This document shows positions 1-10,490 of a DNA stretch of 64,000 bases, one piece after another. This DNA comes from Lineolata rhizophorae (Eukaryota; Ascomycota; Dothideomycetes; Lineolatales; Lineolataceae), in contig MU001688.1 in the NCBI GenBank assembly GCA_010093515.1, positions 598,223 to 662,222 of the forward strand. Reading direction: 5' to 3'. Numbering within the stretch: the stretch's first letter is position 1; each line of letters opens with the position of its first letter. Both the position numbers and the translations under genes were made by a program. A model generated the notes under the pieces. The model saw nothing but the letters and a program-made list of their open reading frames with translations, was not told where the DNA came from and made no database searches.

Positions 1-2370
1 GGGTTCGCGGTCTTCAAACTACACGGTTGTGAAAGATTGGGGTAGATCTGCGGGCGCGAGTCCTCATCTCTCCGTGGAGGAGTTCCCTTTCGGTACGCTT
101 TCACCCTGTTGTCGTATAGGGCATGACTACAATATATGCGGCGCGAGCGGACCACTGTTGACCTGGTTGGATGAGCGGAGCGTGCGGAGCTTTCTATATT
201 GGTAGTGACGGGGGGTTGGTTGTTGGACCGGGCTGACCGTGGCAAGCAGACAGAAAGAGCGGAGAAGCATTTGTGGTGAGCTTATTGAGGCGGCATACTG
301 TTCGTCGGCCACCGGTTTCCGAGCCCAGCTTGCATAGCTGCTCCTGCCCAGAACCATCATCGCCACCGTTTCTGTCTGCTTCCGGCCTGGTGCCTTCTGC
401 TTGTCGCTGTTCTTGCTTCTTTGCTGCTTACCGCCACTCTGTCGCGGCCATTGCCTTGCTGCTGTCGCTTCCGCATCCAGACAAGATCGACGGGAACTGG
501 AATGTTCGCTAGTCGGGCACGCGTCCAGCAGCACTTCATGAGTCAGCGCCGGCAACGGGGCGGCGCGGAGTGATAGGCGGAGCGACGACGGCAGATCGGC
601 GCCTGGGACGAAATCCTCTTGGCGGAGCAGGGAAGGTAGGGGTGGGTGAGGTAGGCAAGGCGAACTTTAGGACGCCCCAACCCAGGGGCACAAGAAGAGT
701 TGCGGGGTTCGCGCTCCCCGGCCGAGGAATGGTGCAGCAGAACTTGCGCCGCTTGTTCGTCCGCAGGAATTGGGAGACTTTGCGGCGAACCCAGGGCGCC
801 AAATGGAATGTCATGGCGTGAGGGAGGCAGACTGAACTACCCCCGAGTGGCTGGACGATGGCGGGTATGCACATCGACGAGAGGAAGAGGGGGTTGGGGA
901 GGGAGGGGGCTGGAGAGTTCGCCTTGGGTGCACTACTGCGTGCTTTTGTTTTGCTTCCGGGCGAAGCTTCACTGCGAATGGAGCCTATGGACGTTTTCCT
1001 TCCTCGTCGTCTCGCGTATGCTGGCCGCCGTGCGTGCAAGGCGGTTGCCGTGGCGGTCGTCTGACCTTCAATTGTCTTGTTTGGCAATCGGTGTGCTAGG
1101 AGCGGCTACGTGCATTCGACGGCCGCGGATACGTGCGGCGGGCAGCAATATGTCGTACCACAACGAAGCGTGCGCGGGGTCGCGGCCGCCGTTCCTAACT
1201 CGGGCGTGTTTGTGGCTGGGAAGGGAAGGGAGGGCGGTCTTAGGGAGGGGCGTGCATGGGGCTCGACCGGATGAAGCGGGTGTGACAATTGCACTCGCCC
1301 GGATGGCTGGCTGGCAGCGGGGTGTGCCATGGAGTGGCGGGAGGGGCTCACGTCTGGTCGCCCGCTGTCTGGCGGCGCCTCTGCCACTTTTTTGCTCGAT
1401 GTGGCACCGGGTTTTTTCGGTGTAGGACGGGCTGCAAGGCTGCATTGGAAGCTGCAACGGTGTTGTTGGACATGTTTTGAGGCGAACCCCCATGTCCAGT
1501 CGATGCGGTGTGCGGTCGGAGAAGGTAAGCATCGCTTTCTGTGTGGCGAGGGCTAACTTAGGAAAGCGTCATTATGACCGGGGCATACTACGTCTGGGTG
1601 CGTGACTGCTTGCATCGGGTGTTGCTGTGCGATGTGCGTTGCTCTTTTACTACAATTTCTTTTCCTTTTTTTTGTCTTTTGAAGATGTTTTTTATTGTTG
1701 TTTCTATTCTCAGCTCTGCGAGCACGGTCAAGTTTCGTCCTCGGTGCGGCCTGTTGAAAGCAGATCGAAATCGTCTCCCCCAGTCAAATTGCCATCGAGC
1801 ACTTGATCGGACAACTGTGGCTGAGTGCGCTATGCAACATTGCGCGCTCTGTTGTCAGGTTTCTGTCAAATGGACTTCGACATCTCTGTGAGTTGTCGAT
1901 TTACGACAATGCGTGTTGAAATTTGTTCCACGAATTGACCTTAGGCGAGACGGTAAGTCGTCAAGACTCACTCTAAATATGAGATAACTGTCAGTAGACG
2001 AATAGACTCTCGGTTGACCTCTGCGCTTGGGCGATATCTGCTAGAATAGTCTGACCTTGTCAACGATCTTGAACAATTCAGAACTTCAATCTATGTGCGA
2101 CTAAAGGCTCAGCATCAATTTACGTTGTACCCAGCCCAGCGAAGTGGACACCGCCAGCCTGGATCTGTATGGCCCAAGCCCATGGATTAGGCCTTTTATG
2201 ATCTCTCCCGCGCGTGCATCTTTGGAAGCATCAGTCCCGATTACCGTTATCTGCAAGCTGCCCTCCTCGTCTTCGTCCCGAACCCCTGTGAAAGGAAAAA
2301 AAGAAATATCCTACCAGCTCCGCACTCGATTCTTGCAAACACCACCCGTACAACTTATGTCGGAGCGCAC
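1..2370. other. Gene-free left flank
   Basis: No gene is supported here. The first 1.5 kb is GC-rich and gives several overlapping open frames on both strands, the longest 241 codons. All are Arg/Pro/Gly/Ala-rich, lack family motifs and look like by-products of composition. From about 1.6 kb the sequence becomes more AT-rich with only short frames. It could be the promoter or leader of a gene left of the window plus the distal promoter of fox2. Confidence 0.5.
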
Positions 2371-2845
2371 CCTCGGTCTCAACGACGCAAACCACAGCCG
2401 TTGATGACATCTAGGCGACAGGCGCCCGAGGAGCCCGTACGACAGGATAGATTGACGTCGAGCCCGCGGCGCCAGATGGCGCAATGCACCCAGCGGCCCG
2501 CTGGACGGGGCCTCCGCGGTCGAGCGAAGGCGCTGGCTATCCGCTCAGTCGGGCCTCGGGGGGGGGTTCGGCATGTGAAGCCCGGGCGAGCCCAGGGGCG
2601 GCCTGGAGCCAGGCCAAGACGCGACTCACGTGGACGCCGCCAAGAGGCCGACGGGGGCGCGCCCCGCCAATGGGCGCTTTACCTCGGCTCGACCGCGCCC
2701 GGTCGGCATTCTCGGCCAGGCGTGCTCGGCTCTTGCATCATGGGGTTTCCAGCAGCTCTCATGTGCCTGCAGCGGGCTGCGGCCGCGCATTTACCGCGTA
2801 CGCAGCACTTCCCGAGCCCAGCTCTTTGCCGCGTTCTTTCCTCGG
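2371..2845 (+). promoter_or_regulatory. CCTCGG motif cluster upstream of fox2
   Basis: Five copies of CCTCGG or its complement lie in 475 bp ending 177 bp before the fox2 ATG: 2371-2376, 2426-2431 (complement), 2554-2559, 2682-2687 and 2840-2845. CCTCGG is the known core recognised by the FarA/FarB Zn2Cys6 regulators that induce fatty-acid and peroxisomal genes in Aspergillus. The placement before a peroxisomal beta-oxidation gene suggests fatty-acid induction; this is inference. Single copies elsewhere in the window (for example 722 and 1739) show that the motif also occurs by chance in GC-rich DNA. Confidence 0.55.
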
Positions 2846-3021
2846 CCGAAGAGGCATTTTCCTGCTTTATCATCTTCGCCTTTTGTCTTCATCTTCTTCC
2901 TCCAATTCCTTTCTCGTTCTCCGCCGAGTCCTTGCATTCCCCCGACGCCGCACTACACAGGTCCGGATCGCCGCCGCCGCCCTTTGTTTGAGCCGTGTCG
3001 ACATCGCCAGAGACTGTGAGT

Positions 3022-5996
3022 ATGGCGCCGGCGCAAGAGCTTCGTTTCGACGGCCAGACCGTCGTCGTGACGGGCGCCGGAGGAGGCCTGGGGAAGGCGT
3101 ACGCTACCTTCTTCGGCTCGAGGGGAGCAAATGTCGTCGTCAACGATCTTGGAGGCTCGTTCAAGGGAGAGGGCCAGTCGACAAAGGTATGCTTGCGTCT
3201 GCCATGTGAAAGAGGCGGGGGAGTTAATATGAAGGGTGGCACCGCGTGACGCATGTGACGACCCGCTCATGTCCGGTGGAGGAGCTTGCTACGAAGCGCA
3301 AGCTCCACCACTCTCTGACGGAAAACAAGCAACTGGAGACAATTATCACGGCTAACACAAGTACCATGGACTATAGGCCGCCGATGTCGTCGTCAACGAG
3401 ATCAAGGCCGCCGGAGGCAAAGCCGTCGCCAACTACGACAGCGTCGAGAACGGCGAACGCATCGTCGAGACTGCCATCAAAGCCTTTGGGCGCGTCGATA
3501 TACTCATCAACAACGCCGGCATTCTGCGCGACGTGAGCTTCAAGAACATGAAGGACCAGGACTGGGACTTGATCTTCGCAGTGCACGTCAAGGGATCCTT
3601 CAAGACGGCGCGAGCAGCGTGGCCGCACTTCCGCAAGCAGAAGTACGGCCGCGTTATCAATACGTCGTCGGCAGCGGGCCTCTTCGGTAACTTTGGCCAG
3701 TGCAACTACTCGGCGGCGAAGATGGCGATGGTCGGTTTCACGGAGACGTTAGCCAAGGAAGGACTCAAGTACAATATACTATGCAACACGGTCGCTCCTA
3801 TCGCCGCTAGTCGCCTGACGGAGACCATCATGCCGCCCGAGGTGCTTCAGGCGTTGACGCCAGACCGCATCGTGCCGCTCGTGGCGTGCCTAGTGCACCC
3901 GTCCAACACGGACGAGACAGGCGCCATCTTCGAGGTCGGCGGCGGGCACATGGCCAAGCTGCGCTGGGAGCGCGCAAAGGGGGCATTGCTGCGCGCTGAC
4001 GAGTCCATGACGGCCGGCGCCATAGTCAAGAAGTGGGCTGACGTTGCCGACTTCTCGGCGCCGGACTACCCGACGGGCGCAGCCAACTTCTTGGAGCTCC
4101 TCGAGGACGCTCAGAAGTTGCCGCCGAACCCGCCCTCGGAGCCGCTGTCTTTTAAGGACAAGGTGGTGCTCATCACGGGCGCCGGCGCCGGCCTGGGTCG
4201 CGCCTACGCGCTCCAATTCGCCAAGGCGGGGGCCAAGGTCGTCGTCAACGACTTGGCCGACCCGGAGACGGTCGTGCAGGAGATCCAGAAGCTGGGCGGG
4301 CAGGCTGTGGGCAGCAAGGCCTCGGCCGAGGACGGCGACGCCGTGGTCAAGGCGGCTATCGACGCGTACGGCCGCATCGATGTCCTCATCAACAACGCGG
4401 GCATCCTGCGCGACAAGGCCTTCGCCAACATGGAGGAATCCATGTTCGACCTAGTGCTCAAGGTGCACATGCGCGGCACATACAAGTGCGCAAAAGCCGC
4501 CTGGCCCTACATGCTGCGCCAAAAGTATGGCCGCATCGTCAACACGACGTCGCCGTCGGGCATCTATGGCAACTTCGGCCAGGCCAACTACGCGGCCGCC
4601 AAGGCAGCCATCCTCGGCTTCTCGCGCGCCCTCGCCCGCGAGGGCGAGAAGTACAACGTCCTCGTCAACACGGTAGCGCCCAACGCCGGCACTGCTATGA
4701 CGCGCTCCATCCTACCCGAGGAAGTCGTCCAGGCGCTCAAGCCCGACTACGTAGCGCCCATGGTGCTGTTGCTGAGTTCGGATACGTGCCCCGAGCCGAC
4801 GGGCAAGCTGTACGAAGTGGGCAGCGGGTGGCAGGCGCAGACGCGGTGGCAGCGGTCCGGCGGCTTCGCATTCCCGGTCGACCAGAAGATCACGCCCGAG
4901 GCGGTGAAGGGGGTGTGGGGCAAGATTGTGGATTTCGACGACGGGAGAGCGGACCATCCGGAACTCATGATGGATGGCTCGGCGCGGATCATGGCCAACC
5001 TGGAGAATCGCAGCCAGAAGGAGGAGGAGAAGGAGAGTGAGGGAGAGGATTATTTGAAGAATATCGAGGAGGCGAAGAGGGCCAAGGCGGAGGGGACGGA
5101 GTTCAAGTACGATGATCGAGATGTTATTTTGTATAGTGCGTCTAGCCCCTCTCTCGCACCATCATCAGAGCGATCTTTAGCTAACTAGCCCTTCTCCAGA
5201 TCTTGGGCTCGGCGCCAAACGGACCGACCTGCCCCTCATCTACGAAAACGACGAGAACTTCTCCGTGCTTCCCTCCTTCGGTGTGATCGCCCCTTTCAAC
5301 GCGTCTGCGCCCTTTTCCATGGCCGACCTCGTCCCCAACTTCTCCCCCATGATGCTGCTCCACGGTGAGCAGTACCTCGAGATCCGCACGTGGCCGATCC
5401 CGACCTCGGCGACGCTGGTGTCGTACCCGTCGCTCGTCGACGTAGTCGACAAGGGCAACGCCGGCATCATCGTCACGGGCACCGTCACCAAGGACGCCGC
5501 CTCCGGCAAAGATGTCTTCTACAACGAGAGCACCGTCTTCGTGCGGGGGGCCGGCGGCTTCGGCGGGCCGCGCAAGCCACGCGACCGCGGGGCGGCAACC
5601 AAGACGCACGCCCCGCCGCAGCGCGCCCCCGACGTCGTCGCTGAGGAAAAGACGTCCGAGGAGCAGGCGGCGCTATACCGCCTATCCGGCGACCGCAACC
5701 CGCTGCACGTCGACCCGGCCTTCTCTAAGGTCGGCGGCTTCGACGTGCCCATCCTGCACGGCCTGTGCTTCTTCGGCGTCAGCGCAAAGCACGTCTTGCA
5801 GTCGTTCGGGCCCTACAGGAACGTCAAGGTGCGCTTTGCTGGCACGGTGCTGCCGGGCCAGACGCTCAGGACCGAGATGTGGAAGGTTCGGCGCACCGTC
5901 GTGTTTCAGACGAAGGTCGTGGAGACGGGGAAGCTGTGTATTGCGGGCGCGGGGGCGGAGTTGATGGATGCGGGCGAGGGGGGGAGTAAGTTGTAG
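3022..5996 (+). CDS. fox2: Peroxisomal multifunctional beta-oxidation protein (Fox2/MFE-2)
   Basis: Joined exons 3022-3186, 3377-5135 and 5200-5996 give 906 residues, the usual Fox2 length. The enzyme carries out the hydratase-2 and (3R)-hydroxyacyl-CoA dehydrogenase steps of peroxisomal fatty-acid beta-oxidation. Two short-chain dehydrogenase units are visible. Each has a TGAGxGLG nucleotide-binding loop near its start, an NNAGILRD motif, and a YxxxK active site (Y166/K170 and Y460/K464). The C-terminal third is a MaoC-type hydratase 2 domain with the D-R-N-P-L-H catalytic motif (D806, H811). The last three residues are SKL, a canonical PTS1 signal. Intron 1 begins GTATGC and ends TAG; intron 2 is 64 bp; both joins restore family-typical sequence. 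The ATG was chosen because it directly precedes the first Rossmann fold. No damage is seen. Confidence 0.96.
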
Positions 5997-6763
5997 GTTG
6001 TAGGTTGTTGCTTGAGGGATGAGGGTGGATTGTTGGGAAAGGGGAGGCCAGTGAGCGCTGGAGCGGATGGAAGTAGGCTATGTACTTGGTATGGACGCTC
6101 TCACGTTTCTATGCATCATTGTATCGTATGCGGCATATTGGTAGATTTTTTTGAATATACATCTCCAAAATAAATATGTGTCTCCTGCTTTAAATGCTTG
6201 CTTAAGGTATGCTGTGCCAGGTGGCTGATTCGCGCGCAGATGCGAGTCTGTTTCTTCGGTGTGCACGGGATAAGTTCACTGTTATGGGGGCTGGTCTTAG
6301 AGTCAAAAAGAGCGAAGACTTGTGCACATTTTAAGAGCCGGCACATGAAAACCCATCACCGGTTGAATTCGGCCAATATTGGTAAAGATAATAATCGGAC
6401 ACTTTCATCCTGAATTTTCTATTTCTATTATGGAAGCATGGTTTACGGATCTCCGAACACTAGAGGATCATCATCCCGGCGCTGCTGGCGGCAGCATTCG
6501 GCGCCTCTCTCCTTCTTTCCACTTTCTTTTCTCTCTTTTTCTTGTTTAATACGTGTGGTTTCGCTCCCAACAGCCGTCATACCCAACCGCTACAGCATAA
6601 CATCGGGACATTCTGCCTGCCCGAGTCCCTCGTCGCAAGCAACCGCGCCGTACATCAATGGACTCGCCCACTACATCAAGCCTTTCCTCTCCCAGGACAT
6701 CCTCCACCACGCCATGAATCGCAAACCCCTATGAACACGACCCCAAACATGACCCATGATTCC
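5997..6763. other. Convergent intergenic spacer fox2/orc4
   Basis: The spacer lies between two convergent stop codons. It holds a canonical AATAAA at 6169-6174, 173 bp after the fox2 stop. I see no supported gene in it. The part nearest orc4 contains short open frames that are shadows of the orc4 3' end. Confidence 0.7.
6169..6174 (+). terminator. AATAAA polyadenylation signal of fox2
   Basis: A perfect AATAAA lies in AT-rich sequence 173 bp downstream of the fox2 stop codon, a normal distance for a fungal 3' end. No cleavage site was determined. Confidence 0.45.
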
Positions 6764-9413
6764 TCACAGAACCTTGCACCACTTCTCCAGTGTGCGGTCC
6801 ATGCTCGGCACGCTCGGCACGATCTCCTCGAGCGCAACATCGCACCGCACCATGGCCATGCGGTCTACCGCGGCGCCAAGGCCCTGCCCGACGACCGGCA
6901 GCAGCAAGTCCCACTCGACGAGGCGCTCCCACTCGGCGGCGGCGACGCCCTTGCCCCAGACCTTTGCGGCCGCGCCGCTGGCCGCGGCCGCGCCGCTCGC
7001 CGCCGACTGCACCCGCGCTCGCGACGCGAGCGCCACGTACTCGGCGTAGGCCATGTTGAAGTTGCACGTGTCGGCGTCGAGGATGACGTCAAGGCGGGCG
7101 GCGGCGATGAGGAGAGAGAGTTGGAGGTCGGAGAGGGCGGGAAGGAGGGAGAGCTTCGAGCTCGTGGGTTGGAGGGGGGAGGTAAATTGGTTGGTTGGAG
7201 GGAAGGATGAAGGTGTCAGTTTGGGCAAGGGTTTATCGGGGAAGGAGAGAATGGGGAGGAGGAATGACGTCAGCGCGGCGGGGATTGATTTGCTGCGATA
7301 GTAGATTGGGCCAAGAGTGGTGGTGATGAACTCGGCGTTGGAGAAAAGTGTCTGTATATGTAAGTGAGCGATTAGTCGCTTCGTGGATTGAATTTAGGGA
7401 TAGAAGACATACCTCGACAGACATATTCCAGCTAGCCAGGGCGCTGGTCTTCTCCGACCTTTTCGGGTTTTGAGTGGTACCAACAATAGCTTGCAGTTTC
7501 GACCTCTCATCAAAGTTCAATTCCTCCGCCCGTAACAGTAACGCAGTTTTGCAGACGTTATTGAAAGCATTGAAGCTCTTGACAAACGGGACATGCACGT
7601 AGCGGTGGCTAAATCGGCTCTTGACTCGCTTCTCAAGACCCTCGGATACATCGATTCTAGTCGTCAAGCCTAGAACGGCAATTGGAGCCTTGCGGGATTG
7701 TGCGATGTCGAAAAGGTTGTAGAGTAGCGTCTGGCGCGGATGGGTGGTGAACAGGTCAAATTCGTCCATGATGAAAATGATAGATTTAGCGACTTGGTCG
7801 GAATCCTTGCCATCGAGCTCTGACGGATGCGAGAGCAAAGCTAACAGCTTCGCGAGCGTTTCAGCATAGTTTTTAGTCAATTGGTCGTCCTCGACGTCCA
7901 TTTCGCGACCAAGCTGGCGCCAAATTTCGCGAAGAGCCAGTTTGTCGTCGGTTTGAATGAAGCCATTGAGACGGACGACGTGGAAGCTATCGCGGTTTTC
8001 TGCAGAGAGCTCTGCAACAGCCTTGTTGACGATTGCGGTCTTCCCGGAGCCTCTAGCACCAAGAAGAAGCATGGAGTTCCCTTCACCAGCAGTAACCGTT
8101 TGTTCAAGTAGCTGGAGAACCTTGCCGTATTCTTCATCGAGACCTACCAAGGGAATTGGGCGTTTTCCCGTAAGCTTTTCAATGACAACATTTCTTAGAA
8201 TGCCAGCCGGTTCTTGAAGGAATTCCAGATTACCGGGAATACCAGTCTTCTTCTTGAATATTCGCGATGTCTTTGACTTAGTGACTTGCCTATTGTCGTT
8301 CTGTGCATTAGACCTCGAATATGCTGGCGTCGCCATGGGCGCTTGACCCCGTTCGTTGACACCGCCGTCTTGGATATGAGAGGTCGTAGGCGTTTCCTTA
8401 TTGAGATCTACCTGTTCCTGACTAGCCTCAGATGCGGCAGGAGCTGGAGTCTCGAGGTGACCATTACTAGGAGCAGTCACCTTAGTAGAGGATGTTTTCT
8501 GACCTCTCTTTTTTTGTTGGATCGGCCCATCTTCCATAACGATGTCGTTTGCATCAAATGCAGGACCTTCAGCGAGTAATTGCTGATCCAATGCGGCCTG
8601 ATCGGCGTCTCTCGGATCAGGCATTGTACGGGTGGAACGTTGAGACTGCGGTACATCATCAGCATCGTGGCTGCCAATCCGCTCTTGTTGCGATTTCTCG
8701 GGCTGTGGTCCTACAGACCGAGCAAATGCAGGGCTATGTGCGAGCTCGTCTTCGCTAAATTCGTCGCGCGTTCGACGAGGGGCATTGATGGCCGTAAATC
8801 CAGACACACCAGTCTGGCGCTTTCTAGTTGAACTCTTGTCAACATCCATCTCATGCCCAGAGTGCCTATTGGCTTGTGGCAGACTGCTCAACCTGATCGG
8901 AGGTCCCTCCATGCCGGACTGTCTCTCCACCCTACCGGCCGTCTTCTTTTTAACACCCGCCTTCTTTCGCGTAGTCCCGACATTCTCTCCCAAGCCATCA
9001 CCACCGGCGTCTCTCTTCTTCGCGGACCTCTTCAGAGGCACCAGATCGATGTCGTCATACAACGCCGAGTCATTCACGCCCACGTTGGCTCTGCCGGAGC
9101 GCCTCCTCTTCACGCCACTCGCTCTCGCATTGTTGTTTCGCGCGGGTGTCGGCGAAGAAGGGACCTCAGGAGGGGCCTCGGCATCTTTATCGTTCTGTGT
9201 GCGCTGTCCTCCAGCGTCATCAGCTTTGGCGGCGGTACTCGTCTTGCGCCGAGTACTTGTCCTGATGGGTCGGCGGAGCGAGCCTGGTCGCGACGAAGCG
9301 GCGCTACCCGGGGTGTTATGTCTGGACTCGCGGGCAGGAGTCGAGGCTTGGTTGCCCTTAGCGGCATCGAGCTTGCGGCGCTTCGTGGAGCGCGCCGGCG
9401 TAGCTGGCGGCAT
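6764..9413 (-). CDS. orc4: Origin recognition complex subunit 4 (Orc4)
   Basis: Exons, read on the minus strand, are 9413-7413 and 7351-6764, separated by a 61-bp intron (GTATGT...CAG). They give 862 residues. Orc4 is an AAA+ subunit of the six-protein complex that marks replication origins. The first 400 residues are basic and low-complexity, rich in KRR/RRK clusters, and probably disordered and DNA-binding. The AAA+ core follows: Walker A GARGSGKT near residues 452-459 and Walker B IIFIMDEFDLF near 545-555, then the TRIDVSEGLEKRVKSRFSH stretch typical of Orc4 with its arginine sensor. The C-terminal exon supplies the winged-helix Orc4_C region. The protein is longer than human or budding-yeast Orc4 because of the N-terminal extension. 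An ACGCGT box sits 48 bp upstream of the ATG. Confidence 0.93.
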
Positions 9414-10490
9414 TTGTGAGGTCGATGCGGGTGATGAGAACGATAGAATTTCGCGCGTGGACGCGTTATTGAGTTAGGAGTTGTTGGCGTAGAGCGTGTA
9501 TGGGGGCCACATTTGGAGTGGAGAGAGAAGGAGAGAGCGCGGAAAGGCTGAGAGGCGGGGAAGAAAAGTGTTGTCGCGCTCGAGCAGCTTCTCGCTCCCT
9601 TTGACGCGCCTGGGGAAGTCGCGTAGCAGTGCGACAGCAACGTGCCAAGACCTCGGTTGCGACTGCCTATTTAGTAAACTTTCATTATGGAGACTAGTGC
9701 CTGAAGACTTTGTCCGACAAATTATTTTTTTCCTACATAAGATGTACTTCCAAGGCGGTGTTGAATTTCGTATACTGTGATACGTCTAGGGTGGCAACCT
9801 GGTGTTCTGCGCCAAACGCACTGCAAAAGTTCCTAGATGAGATACTCAGATACGGTTCATAGAATCAGTAAATCTAGTATTTGTAGAATAATGGGTCTAC
9901 ATTGTCAATGGGGGCTTTTTGGATACGTATACGTAAATGTTCTCTCCTTCGTGGCTGACTCCCGTTGTTTAACTTGGTTTAATCTGCGCAGTCTTGAGTT
10001 CATCATGGGATTAATTTGGTTAAACTGTACTCTTACACTTTAGTTGGCCTTAGGTTTAAACCATAAGGTGGTTTAAGCCAAATGAAATTACTTTGGTCTA
10101 GTAGGTACCCTGTTCAAGTCGACCTGTGCGAGCTAATTTGACGTATTGTGATCAAGTTCTTGCTCGACAAGGACATCTCTCACTCTTGATCTCAGTCATT
10201 GGGGCACGCATTAATATATGTTCAATTCAATTAGAAATGCCAGGCAAATTATGATGTCTTTCAATTTGATCAGACTAGAAATGACAGTCCCCAAAAACTA
10301 AATGCAACCGATGCAACCGATAGAAGCAAAGTTGGTATGCTAAACCCAAAATATTTAAAACTCCCGCTCTATTAAGCAAACGAATGACTCCGTCACCGTG
10401 TAGCGGCCGAACGATACGACCGGTGAGGCATTACTCAAGCTACGAAGTGCGACTAACCCTACCACAAACAGCTTTTACTAGCGCCGCCTA
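9414..10490. other. Intergenic region between orc4 and the Cys-rich membrane protein
   Basis: It contains the orc4 promoter on the 9.4-9.7 kb side, then about 700 bp of AT-rich sequence with TTTAA/TTAAAC-rich words and no open frame over 70 codons. Both flanking genes are on the minus strand. No gene, RNA or clear element is seen. Confidence 0.6.
9461..9466 (-). promoter_or_regulatory. MluI cell-cycle box upstream of orc4
   Basis: A perfect ACGCGT palindrome lies 48 bp before the orc4 start, with a second ACGCG core at 9604-9608. ACGCGT is the known MBF (Mbp1/Swi6) site that drives G1/S transcription of replication genes in yeasts. Use here is inferred from position and gene function only. 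Confidence 0.4.

Noticed and set aside
536-1425. Overlapping frames of 183 and 241 codons on opposite strands near the left edge
   Set aside because: GC-rich composition, Arg/Pro/Ala-rich translations, no motif, no splice-supported extension.
10000-10450. AT-rich, TpA-containing stretch as possible RIP relic
   Set aside because: No duplicated or element-like sequence is recognisable, and RIP indices cannot be computed by eye.
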